64,000 nt of DNA from Spisula solida. Its lineage: Eukaryota > Mollusca > Bivalvia > Venerida > Mactridae. The stretch's first letter is position 1. The number at the start of each line of letters is the position of its first letter. Below the pieces are notes generated by a model. The model saw nothing but the letters and a program-made list of their open reading frames with translations. It was not told the origin of the DNA and did not search any database. A program made the translations under genes and the position numbers. The stretch spans positions 6,545,201 through 6,609,200 of the forward strand of contig OX365962.1 of assembly GCA_947247005.1 (NCBI GenBank), given 5' to 3'. Below, one piece after another: positions 1 through 10,616 of this stretch.

Positions 1-713
1 CTTCCTTTCGGGAAATAATCTAATTCCACAACTATCATACCGTAAATAATCTATATTCCTTCGATAAAAACATGATTTGCTATACTTGATTGCCTTTTTG
101 AACAAAATAAGAGCATTTCATAGTCGCGAAAATGGGTGTCAAAATTAGTCAAAAAAGCATGCTATTTCTCATTGACAATTTTCGATTAGTTTTATTGATT
201 GGAATTTGACATATCATACATGTATGTAAGCCATAGACCAGCAACATTGATTTCTGGGAAGAATTTGCGATCAAAATACAATTGATATGAAGTTATTGGT
301 GCGTGAAACAACAAGCATCATTTCTTATAAATAAGAGTGATCTCCCTTGCTTTGACAGTCTTACTCGTAGACAACAAATAATTTCATTTTGATTTAGAGT
401 TCGTTCTAATGGAAATATAAGGATCCAGTTATCGTATCGTATGTTGCAGTTTAACGAATACTGACATTTACTTTTCTAAACAACTACTGCAAAGATGACA
501 CAAATTTAGCTTAAAATGAACATTAGGCCAGTGTACTCGAGCATACCCTCTTCCAAGTTCAATAAATTATTTAATTGTTGACGAAAGGCTATGTTATTTC
601 CCAGATATAGAATAGAAACATACAAGTTTTAGACTGTAATTGTAGAATCCTTCTAAATAGTGTCATAGAAAAATGCAACCGACAGTGACAATACATATCG
701 AACACCCCTCGTA
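1..713. mobile_element. mariner-like non-autonomous element, 5' end outside window
   Basis: This stretch is the same sequence as 62800-63506, at high identity with small indels. It ends in the same terminal sequence, reading 'gaacacccctcgta' at 700-713. The complete copy at 62582-63506 has perfect terminal inverted repeats and a TA target, so this is the right-hand three quarters of a second copy whose left end lies about 217 bases outside the window. No transposase-like frame is present. The Tc1/mariner assignment rests on the TIR start (cgagggg) and TA target and is inference. Confidence 0.75.
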
Positions 714-921
714 TATAATCTGTCCACAACATTGATCGTTTTACAGCAAAAGTCTACGTTATTTCTGAACATCCCTCGTACCATAATGCATTGCGCGCTT
801 AATTCGGTAGTTCTCTCATTGAAACATATCAAATCGTATTGGAAATCTTTTTTTTAAATGCCGATCATAGCCTTTATTTGCCAGTCAGCTTTCAGCTGAA
901 ATATGGCGGGCATATATGTGT
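714..921. other. intergenic, nothing recognised
   Basis: AT-rich spacer without a coding signal. A short 'aacatccctcgta' at 768-780 resembles the end of a mariner-like TIR but has no partner here. Confidence 0.4.
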
Positions 922-992
922 GCCTTTACCCGGATTTGAACCCGGGTCGCCAGATTAGACGACAACCTCTAACCATTAAGCTACGGAGGCCA
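922..992 (-). repeat. tRNA-like sequence (tRNA-derived SINE head or pseudo-tRNA)
   Basis: On the minus strand there is an A-box-like 'tagcttaatggttaga' and, about 35 bases on, a B-box-like 'ggttcaaatcc', spaced as in a tRNA. The anticodon arm pairs poorly and the acceptor ends match only partly (gcctccg against aaaggc). It is therefore more likely a SINE head or pseudo-tRNA than a working gene. Confidence 0.5.
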
Positions 993-994
993 CC

Positions 995-1430
995 TGGCCA
1001 ATCCATTTAGGGTACCCTTTGCTCCTTTCTGTTTTTGTCTGAGTACAGTATCACGTGTAGTAATTTAAGGAGCTAATTTTTACTCTGAAGAAAAGAAAAA
1101 AACTTTTAACATGTTCAATTTATTACGTTTTGTTATTAATTTGATTTACAATGTTTAGGGTACTAATTTAATTTAGCAGGAAAATCTACTTGTCTTTTTT
1201 GGCTTGGGGTCAAAGTTAGCTAATATTTATAGCATATTGTTTTGCTATCCATAAAGACAGCATATTGTTCTGCTGATTTGTTAATCCACTCGGCAGAAAA
1301 ATGTATTATTGCTTTCATTTCAGTTTGTTGGACTTCAATGTGCTAGTAATCTACAGTCAGAGATTGAACATTAAACTGCTGTCGTGAATTTATCAGAACA
1401 AAAGATGATTGTAAAACACGCATGTCCCAT
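995..1430. other. no gene seen
   Basis: AT-rich sequence with stops in all frames. No structure beyond homopolymer runs was found. Confidence 0.4.
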
Positions 1431-1790
1431 GGCAGCCCAATAATCAGAAATGGTAAAGGTGACCTTGAAATTTTACCTTTGACCTCAAACTCAATAGGGG
1501 TCATCTATGTAACTGTTGATGACCAACATCTATGTTAAGTTTAAAGATACTAGAACAAAGCGTTCATGAGTAATTGAACGGACATCATTTGAATAGTAAG
1601 ATATGGTAAAGGTCATAGTGACTATTGCCTTTGAACTACTAACCTCAAATTCAATAGGGGTTTGACGATCTTAGGGCAAAGCGTTCTTGAGTTGTTGAAC
1701 GCAAACAATTTGGTCTACAGACCGACAGACATGTGCAATGCAATATACCCCCTCATCAAAGATGGGGGAGCAAAAGTATCCCGCCATCTC
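1431..1790. repeat. bivalve-type interspersed repeat ('gaccttgaaatt ... caatagggg')
   Basis: Two imperfect tandem copies of about 165 bases start with 'atggtaaaggt' (1450 and 1602). Each holds 'cctcaa(a/t)(c/t)tcaatagggg' and 'caaagcgttc(a/t)tgagt'. They run on to 'acaatttggtctacagaccgacagacatgtgcaa' in two pieces and 'ataccccctc'. I recognise this word order from repeats common in bivalve genomes. The short overlapping frames here on both strands are not coding. Confidence 0.6.
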
Positions 1791-2149
1791 AAATACCAGA
1801 ATGTTCTCCTTACATTGTATCTGTTTATGTTTGAAGAGAGGCTTAGCAGGCTTAGCAGGCGAAATTGCTAGTGGAGACAAATGTACTAATCATCATCCAC
1901 TAGAGATACTGTAACAGTAGATTTTTGTACAAAGCATTTACTCAAAAAATAATTCCCTTCGAACAATTTGGGATTCGCACACACAAAACTTTACTAAACT
2001 AATTTGAGCACAAACTTTTGATAACAACTTTGTAAAAGTTTCCTGTATCCTGCGTCGATAAGAAAACAATCACCATGTGTTCGATTAAATTTAAAAATAC
2101 GGTTATTCCACACAAAACTCGCCATTCTAATCGAAAAGCATGATATATA

Positions 2150-2415
2150 TTTTTATTTAATGCTAAATGATGAGATATGGAGATCTATCAGTGAAATAAA
2201 ACCACTATCAGTCACTGGTTTTCACCTACAATGTGACTGATATAAGCTCCGCCCCAATTGGAACTACTTTAATTTTTACCAAAAACTCTAAATTGTCCGT
2301 AACATTTTACTGAACTTAAACATGTCATGTGGGGGTTCATATTTTTAGTAAGACAATTTCCTACAGGTTGGTGTATGTTACGCGCTCATGAAAATATTGA
2401 ATTGTACGTAGATGT
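2150..2415 (+). repeat. dispersed repeat, inverted partner at 8080-8350
   Basis: The 'gatgagatatggagatctat', 'cagtcactggtt', 'cacctacaatgtgactgata' and 'catgtcatgtggg' segments recur in the same order on the opposite strand at 8080-8350. No coding potential is seen. It belongs to an unassigned repeat family; the stretch between 1790 and 2150 holds nothing else I can name. Confidence 0.65.
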
Positions 2416-2428
2416 ATATTTTTATTGA

Positions 2429-3772
2429 TAGCCGCCCTTGAGGCGGCTATCTTATGTGATACGATCTAAGATTCTCTCCTGGAGGTTAAAGGACAAGTTA
2501 CTGCTAGTTAATTTAATTAATAAATTTGTTAGCGTGAATTTTGCAGCTATTAATTGATGACTATGTAAACTTATTTCAATACTTATTGATCCCACTATAA
2601 TTACATTTTTTTGGATGGATAATGTTCGTAATTAAAATAAAAAAAATATCTCTGTTTTAATAATAATTGCTGATCCCTTTGACCGTAGACCTGCTGAGGT
2701 GTCTATTTTTTAATTCTTCAAAACTACTGAACCTGATCGCTAGTTTTACAAATGATGCTTATGTTTTTGCGTAAAACAATAATACAGGGTTTCATATGAA
2801 TTTTCTTATTTATCAGTTATAGATAATAAAAATAAATTGCTGAAATTCACACCGTAAACAAGTTTCGTAACGCCTTGAATAGTCTATATAATTTGTTACT
2901 ATAAATAGACACTTATTCTGGTTGCTGGTCCACTTATTACTGATATGTGCAGAATATGTCTTATTTCACCGATGACTATAAGATTTATATTTTTACTAGC
3001 CCCTGTGTTAGAATGGTCACATAATAATGTTTCTGTGATAGTATGTGCTTGTAATTGTATATATGCGAGGGCTGTACGCTACATGTAGTTACGTTTATTA
3101 CTTCATATCGTGCAGCACGTGTATATTAGAACGTTTTGTGCTTTAATATAGAAATGCACCTATAGACGAAATTGTTGTTAAACAATAAATATAAATTAAT
3201 AGATTTAAATATTTTACACACTACATATATACTCAGCGTCAATTCAAAGTTTCCGTCCTGTCAATTGACTCTTGTATTTTAAAATTCATGTTACACTAGT
3301 GCTGTGTTAAAACACGACTATGTTTGACCCTACTGTGTAGTCGCAGCTGTCCTATTTAACAATATTCAAATGTACCGTGACACTAGAAACCTTTTGCCAT
3401 AGGAGCATACATGTGTTACAAACATATGTTGTTTTTAGGAAGTTGGTCGTCAGCAGTAGATGACATAATTTGATTTTGTGTCCACCAACACATATCTACT
3501 GGGACAGCTGCCTGCAAAATACTTATATTACTCAAATTATTTTTATGTCACGATCACTGTGGCAGTCACGATCCATGTGTGTTTGGAAATAGTACATCAC
3601 ATATAAATGCCAAACCAATATCAATTGATATTGATTACTGTTTTAGAGATTTTAATTGCTCAGAATAATTTATAACAGCGTTATATAGTTTATACTTCAT
3701 ATAACGGTAGTCATGCCATGTAAACCACAAAATTGCGGCTACTTTGATGCATTGCATCAACAATTTGTCTTG
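2429..3772 (+). mobile_element. Helitron-like (rolling-circle) non-autonomous element A
   Basis: The left end is a perfect hairpin with arms GATAGCCGCC (2427-2436) around a CTTGA loop. The right end has GCGGCTA (3735-3741), the inverse of the left arm. This is followed by the hairpin TTGATGCATTGCATCAA (3744-3760) and then caatttgtcttg. The same arrangement ends element B at 10579-10616, and B's boundaries are fixed by the LINE it splits. A hairpin about 11 bases before the 3' end, no visible target duplication and an A^T insertion site are Helitron-type features. No Rep/helicase frame is present. The precise left boundary is inferred from element B. Confidence 0.5.
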
Positions 3773-4164
3773 TATTTATAGTACTGGTGCAACAAACAAT
3801 GTACCCGCATAATTTGCGATATATTGATAACCTCTAACACCCTTTAACGTTAAACAATAAATATCCCACAAATCGCGGCATGCATCTACTTGATCGAGTT
3901 ATTCAGGGACGACTGCATGACGGTATATGTTTACAAGACATGTGTGGTTATCTTGCACGTGGGGCACATGGTCGTAGTTTAACACCACCTGCTATACCTT
4001 TAACTGTATGCATGTCCGGCGTCATTATGGCACTCTACAGAAATAATAGCAAAGGCAATACTGATTCTAGTTCTAGTATCACTTTTATTTTAGACTTTGA
4101 TATAATGTTGGCTCGGATTGAACCATGTACCTCCAGAATTTCAAGCGAACTCTCTACCACTGAA
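3773..4164. other. unassigned; open frame of 101 codons at 3880-4185 not recognised
   Basis: A plus-strand frame of 101 codons lies here, but its product resembles nothing I know and it runs into a tandem duplication. I do not regard it as a gene. Confidence 0.3.
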
Positions 4165-4400
4165 TTATCGAGGTGGATTTCATAATGTTAATACCTACAC
4201 ATAATGTTAATAATTGAAGTAATAAGGAAAACTAAAAGCCGATATTATGTGTTCTACTTGAATGTGTATGTACTTGTGACTTTATCGAGGCAGCTTTCAT
4301 AATGTTAATAACTACACATAATGTTAATAACTGAAGTGATACGGAAAACTAAAAGCCGACTTTCTGTGTTTCACTTTGTAAATGTGTCTGTATGTGTGAC
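4165..4400. repeat. tandem duplication, about 117 bp x 2
   Basis: Two neighbouring copies begin 'ttatcgagg' (4165 and 4282). They share 'cataatgttaat', 'ggaaaactaaaagccga' and a closing 'gtgac'. Similarity is visibly imperfect, so the duplication is not recent. Confidence 0.7.
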
Positions 4401-4539
4401 AATACACTGACAGGTTTATAATAATATAGGTATATAAACCAAAACATGCAACATGTCTGTCATACAAGTAGATATGTTCCATATGAACGATATATTAACG
4501 TATATATAGGTTTTGCCACTCGTTGTCTTTGGAGGCCCC

Positions 4540-6757
4540 GTAAGGGTAACCCCGTTTATTTTATATATAAATATACATTCATAATTTATGATTTACAGAA
4601 TATTAATGTTTAGACAAGGCATAAAGGTGAACATTATAAGGAGAGAGTTTGCAGTGTTGAGTAAACTGGGTAGTATTTGTCACATAAATAAGATTTAATT
4701 TGTGATAAAAAATGAATAGTTTTTCCAATCATTGTCAAACTTTGATACTTTGTTGTTGTTTTTTGCGATATATAATTCTGTGTTAAGGAGTAAGTTGACC
4801 TGATTCTTTAATATATTAACTGAAAGAGGGATGTTCAAAATTTTGCAACGGTGTAGATTATAGTTGGCTAATGTAATTATATATGTTGTGGCTTTATCGA
4901 TTTTATCGTTCCCTAATAGTAAGTCTAATGTCGTCCAGTTAGTACTGATCTCGGGACATTTAGTATTGATCCATCGTTTAATTTCTTCCCAATAAGAAGA
5001 AGAATGGTGACAGTCACAGAAGAGATGTTTTAGAGTTTCACTTTGGTTGTTACAGAAAGAACACATATTGCTTGTTTTAATTCCCATTTTGTATAAAAGA
5101 TGATTAGTACCAAGAATGTGGTGGTTGATTTTGAATTGGAACCATTGTAATTTTGGATCTGTTGTTATGTTAAATGGTGATTTGTAACTACATTTCCAAT
5201 TGAAAGTTCGTTGATCCATTTTAACTTTGAGTTTGCTTCGTAATTCTTAGAATTTAATAAGTCGTAAATGTTTCTACAACCTTTACTTTGTTTAAGAAGC
5301 ACTTTTACGCAGAATGATTGTAGTGGATTTTCTTCATTTACAGCCAGGTGATGAACATGCATTTGTGCAAGTAATCTCCTAATGGCGCCTATAATATTCT
5401 GATATTGGAGAAAATTGGTATTAATATTGTATTTGGATAAGAAGTCATTAAAGGATAACAAAGAACCGTTTCTATCAAGAAAATCGTTAACAAAAATCGC
5501 ACCAGCTTCTACAAATCTGGGATAATAAATACTGTTCCCACCAATTTTAAACATTGAATTGTGCCATATTGGCTGAGAGCAAAAATCGTGCCAATTTTGT
5601 GGATGTTGCTTCATAAGAATTTTAAGACCTACAAAAACATTCTTCCAAAATTGGTTTCTTACAAGTGGAATATTGTTTTTTAAGAAAATGTCTTCAAACT
5701 TGTCGAACGTCGACATAAAAGGGAACATTATTGTGACTAGTTTAAAATATTTCGTGTTACATAACATAAGTCTCCGTATCCAAGTCATTTTTAAAGATGT
5801 TATACTCTAAATTTACAATTCTAATGCCTCCATTCTCGTATGTTTGAGTAATGATATTTCTTTTTATTTTGTCCGGTCCAGAGTTCCAAAGGAATTTAAA
5901 GAATGCATTTTGGATTAGTTAAATGGTATTGGAATTTGGGTTGGGTAGACTTAATATAAGATGATTAATTTTAGACAACGCTAGCGTTTTAATCACTACG
6001 TTTTTACTAATTGGCGAAAGTATTCTTTTTGACCAATGTGTGAAAAGACTTTTAATATCTTCTATTTTTGAAGAGTAATTATATATAGCATCAGTTACAT
6101 CATTAAGGTCAATTGGAAAATTGACTCCCAGAAGCTTGAAACTTTCCGTTTCCCATAACAGCTCATACTCAGGACAAAATCTAATATCTGAACCTTACAT
6201 CGAACCTATACATATAACTTTTGTTTTTTCAATATTAATATTTAGACCAGATATTTTTGCATAGAATTTTAACGTTTCCATAGTGTTTTGTAAAGATTTT
6301 GCAGACCCGTCTAACATGATAGAAGTGTCGTCTGCATATTGTGATAAGAGAAATCCAATATTATATATAGTTATTTCTTTGATATTGATGTTGTTTTTCA
6401 TTAGTAGTGCAAGGATTTCGGCACAAAGAATGAAAATGTAAGGGGATAGGGGGTCGCCCTGACGACAGCCTCGTTCAATATTGAACCAGTCTGACATATG
6501 TCCATTAATGTTAACACATGATTGAATATTTGTGTAAAACAGTTTTACCCACTTGATAAAATGTTCACCTAAATTAAAATAGCTAAATACCTTATACATA
6601 AAAGACCATGAGACAGAATCAAATGCAGTAGCAAAATCAATTAGTAATATCATTCCCTGTATGTTTTGTGCATCCGTCAACTGCATTATGTCATATACTA
6701 GTCTAATATTATCACCTATAAATCTACCTGACAAAAAGCCGGTTGGTCTTCACTGAT
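4540..6757 (-). pseudogene. LINE (Tx1/L1-type) 3' half: reverse transcriptase and C-terminal domain, broken
   Basis: Reading right to left on the minus strand, the frame from about 6757 begins with the RT stretch ISEDQ..GFLSGRFIGDN. It continues through motif A (LLIDFATAFDSVSW), motif B (RGCRQGDPLSPY) and the catalytic YADD (about 6335), giving palm and fingers over 6734-6195. In-frame stops near 6193 and 5924 and frameshifts near 5775 and 5219 break it. After these come the thumb, the connecting domain (5788-5165, with a PIWHNSMFKIGG segment) and a C-terminal region (5219-4695) with a CxxC...HLFCDC zinc motif. This word order is that of Tx1/L1-clade LINEs. The 5' half lies at 10617-12290, separated by a Helitron-like insertion. 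It is inactive. The 3' end of the element is uncertain (about 4540). Confidence 0.85.
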
Positions 6758-6781
6758 CGTCGCCTCCACTGAAGTGGAGGC

Positions 6782-7780
6782 TACTACTGTAATGCTTTTT
6801 CTTTTTTGCCATGGAGCTTCTTTTTCTGTTCAGTTAAAAGCCGTACATACGGTCACAGCAGTAGGTCGTTAAAAAGTAGTGCGTCGTTTATTTAACATTT
6901 TTAGTAGATGAAACCATGTCATGATAATTGTTCACTAAAACTCATTTTTATAAACATTTTAAAAAGTAATAACGACAACTAGTGTAAATCAATAATTACG
7001 TATTTATTATCGTAGTAGCGTATTAGTTTTGAACGTGTTCCATGTTCTATAAATAGCACAACAATTACCGTTTGATTTTCACGGCCCGTGCTTTGAGAAT
7101 GAAATATTTTCAGCAGCATCGCTGCATTTAGCGTCCCAAAAGCATGTTTTTACGATATATATAACCAAAGAATACGATAGATGTGTGTATGAACTTTGAT
7201 ATAACGTAGCAGACGAAATTTCATCGTGTATTTTCGAAAAATCGAAAACGAAAGTGACTCCACGTGAATGTTTACGCACGCGTTAAACGTTAACATTAAA
7301 GTCCGTTCCGTCCGGTCCGGACCCGGATTATGAACAAAAAAACGATGTACAACCAATTTCTTTTTAAAAACGTATTCAGGTGATGGAGGAGTTCAAGAAT
7401 GATAGTTTGTGAAATATTTATGTTAAATTAATATGTTTAAATCATAAATGATGAGAGAAATAATGCCAATTATGAATGTAAATGTATCCACCACCGGGTC
7501 TGTATACAGTCAGTCAACCAGTTTAGATTAACCCAGCAAATTTGTCTTAATCTGAATAATTTTCTTTAGGGTTTGATGTCAATATCAGCACATGTAAAAA
7601 TTAAGAGTACAATTTCATTCTTATTGTAACAGTTTAAGCCAGACGGCTTATCAGTTTTTTTGGTAAAAAATGTCAATTAAAGTTCACCTGTGGGGAAATT
7701 GTACAAAACCATAAAAAACTGAATGAATATTTCAAAACATAGCCTTTTTTTAATATTGAAAAAGGTTATTTTAAAATAAT
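6782..7780. other. interior of element B, no gene seen
   Basis: AT-rich interior. Two overlapping short minus-strand frames (7079-7356) share the same DNA in different frames and resemble no protein family. Confidence 0.35.
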
Positions 7781-7950
7781 AAATAGAGGATATGTGTTTG
7801 TTTTGATTGAATATGGTTTATATCTCATCGTGTAGTGATAAAATTCAATATTTTCAAGAGCGCGTAGCGCGAGTGAAAATATTAAAATTTTATCACTACA
7901 AGATGAGATATTAACCATATTCAATCAAAACAAACAAATATTCTATTTAT
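7781..7950. repeat. long imperfect palindrome (foldback)
   Basis: Two arms of about 78 bases, both containing 'ttgttttgattgaatatggt', 'tatctcatc' and 'gtagtgataaaatt', face each other around a CpG-rich centre, gcgcgtagcgc, at 7860-7870. It would form a stable hairpin. Parts of the arms (atatctcatc, gcgctc..gaaaatattgaatt) also occur in the repeat at 2150-2415, so it may be a head-to-head pair of element ends. Confidence 0.75.
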
Positions 7951-8079
7951 ATAATGCTTTTATGGTGTCAAAACTGGTACTATTTATGCCAAATTACCAC
8001 TGTGGTTAGGCTACGTATGAATATGTTATTCCATTCATATTTTTCACTTCAAATCCGCCATCTTGGATTATGGTGAATA

Positions 8080-8350
8080 GGTGAAAACGACATTTTTTTG
8101 AGAATTTTGCTATAAATCATACACCAAATTGTAGGAAATGGTCTAACTAAGAATAAAAAAACCCACATGACATGCTTCCGTTCAGTAATTAAAAAGTAAC
8201 AGACATTTTAGTGTTGAGATTTTGGTAAATTAAAGTAGTCCCTGTGAGTGGGTGGAGCTTATATCAGTCACATTGTAGGTGATAACCAGTGACTGATATA
8301 GGTTTTATTTCACTGATAGAACTCCATATCTCATCAGTTAGCATTAAATA
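8080..8350 (-). repeat. inverted copy of the 2150-2415 repeat
   Basis: The reverse complement shares 'gatgagatatggag', 'tatcagtcactggtt', 'cacctacaatgtgactgata' and 'catgtcatgtggg' with 2150-2415 in the same order. The stretch 8350-9130 holds no further recognisable feature. Confidence 0.65.
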
Positions 8351-9133
8351 AAGCCTTCTACTTCCATAAGGTTAGTACAATACTCGAGTTGTTCAACCAG
8401 TTCAGGTTAACTTTTTTCAGCATTTATTGCCCCTAAAAGAATAAAACGGCAGCTATCTTGCTAAAACTTAGAGAAATAATTCCTTTGTCTTAAGAGTACC
8501 TTAAAAACACTTTAGTTTGTTTTTATAGTTGCATAGTGTAAAATAAAGAAAAAAATCATCGGAACTGTGGACCAACTGTATAAAAGGATGAACAACACAT
8601 TCATGAATTACATCTTTTTACTGATACATGTACACATGAATCAACATCTATTTGATACAATTGCCTATTATGGCATGTTTAATGGCATAATAATACCTGT
8701 GATTAATTGAAGGCCAGCGGTGGCATAATTGGTGAAAATTTTGGGATGCTATTGCCTCAAAATCTGTCATTTTTCGGTATCATTTAAGTTCCTCAGGACA
8801 CATAGAATGCTCCAGATTGATCCATTTTTTTAAATTAAATTCTGGGGGAGCATGCCTCAAAACCCCCCTAATTTTTCTTCACCCTGCCCTTTATCACAAC
8901 ACCCTGACCTTTTTGTGGTTCTAGAATAATCCCTAATCTTATATGCAGAAAATGAGAAGTTACTTGATGAAAACATACCAAGTATTGACTAAGTTATTGT
9001 CATTTGAAATTACACAGATGAATTTTAACAATAGAACAATGTTCGAAACAGATCAAAGCTTGGCATGTACAGCGCAAGTGCTATTGGTTTGATTTTCAAG
9101 GCTGTAGTGAGGTTCAATACAATTGTACATAAA

Positions 9134-10081
9134 TACGAGGGTCAGTCAAGAAAAACTGAGAGTTGGTATTTTAAGCCCTCAACATATGTTTGCAGTTGTA
9201 CTTTCTATTATTCATCGTCAACTATTATCCCCTGTGGATCTTCTAATGAATTCCGTCATCAGATATAGGTTTATAAATACAGTTGCCAAGCAACCAAAGA
9301 ACATTACTAAGGGGTATGCGTTCGCACCAGCGATAAGAAGATTGAATCTGTTGTAAATTCAATGGTTTAGTTCAACCTTATATACCGTGATTTATTACAA
9401 CTAACATGTGTATATTGTAGAATAGTATATCTCAAATAATAATGAGCAATTATTTCAGAATGGTCACTAATGCCGTGTTATTTTGTTGCCTAGCAACAAT
9501 TTTACCCACATTTTATCAATTTTCCCGGCATACGTTCTTTTCGTTGCCATGGTGTTCTAAAACTAATCACTGATTTCACCATTTCTTTTCAATAAGATTG
9601 TGAACACATATCAAGGAGTCCAGTAACCGTAATAGAAATAAAATGTATAACTTTGCTTTCTAAAAAAATTATTCGTTCTTTTGGGTGGGGTAAAATTGTG
9701 GGTTTAATACCATCAAATAAAATGACAATTTACATTTTCGTCAAGTATATTTTCTATATGAGTGGAATACAACAACTAGAATTAAGTTTACTTGATAGAT
9801 TAATGTATTACCAAATAAATAATATGTTTGAAAATGTCAGACATATCTTTATGTTTCCATAGCAACGCACACTTTAGTTCTATTAACAGCGTGAACGCAT
9901 GACCTCGAGTTGTCTTCTTTGGTTGCCTAGCAACAAAAATCCAATTGTCATAGACTATAGTAGTATTCCCCATAACATCAGTGAGATACCATATTTCACG
10001 ATAAGGTATAGAAAATATACGAACTCTTATTTCTCTAAGAATTATTTAGCAACTCTCAGTTTTTTTTGACTGACCCTCGTA
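9134..10081. mobile_element. mariner-like non-autonomous element (TIR about 31 bp)
   Basis: The left end tacgagggtcagtcaa (9134) and the right end ttgactgaccctcgta (to 10081) form inverted repeats of about 31 bases with one mismatch, both bounded by TA. TIR type and TA target fit Tc1/mariner. The interior of about 890 bases has only short unrelated frames, so no transposase is left. It carries X-box-like inverted repeats (GTTGCC-N-AGCAAC) at 9282, 9485 and 9922. Confidence 0.75.
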
Positions 10082-10170
10082 TATATATTTATTTGGTTAA
10101 TACCTAAACTTAAGATGGTCTTGGAATTTTTATAGAATAGTTGGATAGAACCAGTAGATGACTCATTTAT

Positions 10171-10482
10171 TTTGAAGTCAGAAGTAACATTTAACATTAA
10201 ATATTTATTGTTGGTCTACAGACATACATGTGTTGTCTACATCTAATGTTATGCATTAAAGAGTATTAACATATTTTGAAGTCAGAACTAACATTTAACA
10301 TTAAAAATTTATTGTTGGTCTACAGACATACATGTGTTGTCTACATCTAATGTTATGCATTAAAGAGTATTAACATATTTTGAAGTCGGAAGTAACATTT
10401 AACATTAAAGATTTATTGTTGGTCTACAGACATACATGTGGTGTCTACTTCTAATGTTATACATTAAAGAGTATTAACATAA
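10171..10482. repeat. minisatellite, 104 bp x 3
   Basis: Three copies begin 'tttgaagtc' (10171, 10275, 10379). They contain 'ggtctacagacatacatgtg' and 'gagtattaacat' at an exact 104-base period with few differences. It sits about 100 bases inside the right end of Helitron-like element B, a place where mollusc Helentron derivatives often hold tandem repeats. Confidence 0.85.
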
Positions 10483-10616
10483 TTGTATTGGCAAATACAA
10501 TTCAAATTCTAGCACTTAACATTATTGGAACAATAAATAAAATTATTTTCAGATACATTTGTATAATTACACCATTCAGAGGCGACCTTTGATGCTTTGC
10601 ATCAATGGTTTTCTTG

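Larger units (their letters stand above)
6757..10616 (+). mobile_element. Helitron-like element B inserted into the LINE
   Basis: The LINE reading frame stops at ...LKTALHKL on the right side (10618 onward) and resumes with ISEDQ on the left side (to 6757). Removing 6757-10616 restores a continuous reverse transcriptase, with no target duplication. The left end starts TCGTCGCCTCC with the hairpin GCCTCCACT / AGTGGAGGC (6762-6781). The right end carries GAGGCGACC (10579-10587), the inverse of the left arm, then the hairpin TTGATGCTTTGCATCAA (10589-10605) and tggttttcttg. The ends match element A. Inside lie a long palindrome, a dispersed repeat, a mariner-like element and a 104-bp minisatellite. 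No Rep/helicase frame is visible, so it is non-autonomous. Tandem-repeat cores are known from mollusc 'pearl'-type Helentron derivatives; membership in that group is inference. Confidence 0.6.

Noticed and set aside
3880..4185. 101-codon plus-strand frame
   Set aside because: No recognisable family; runs into a tandem duplication; no splice or promoter support.
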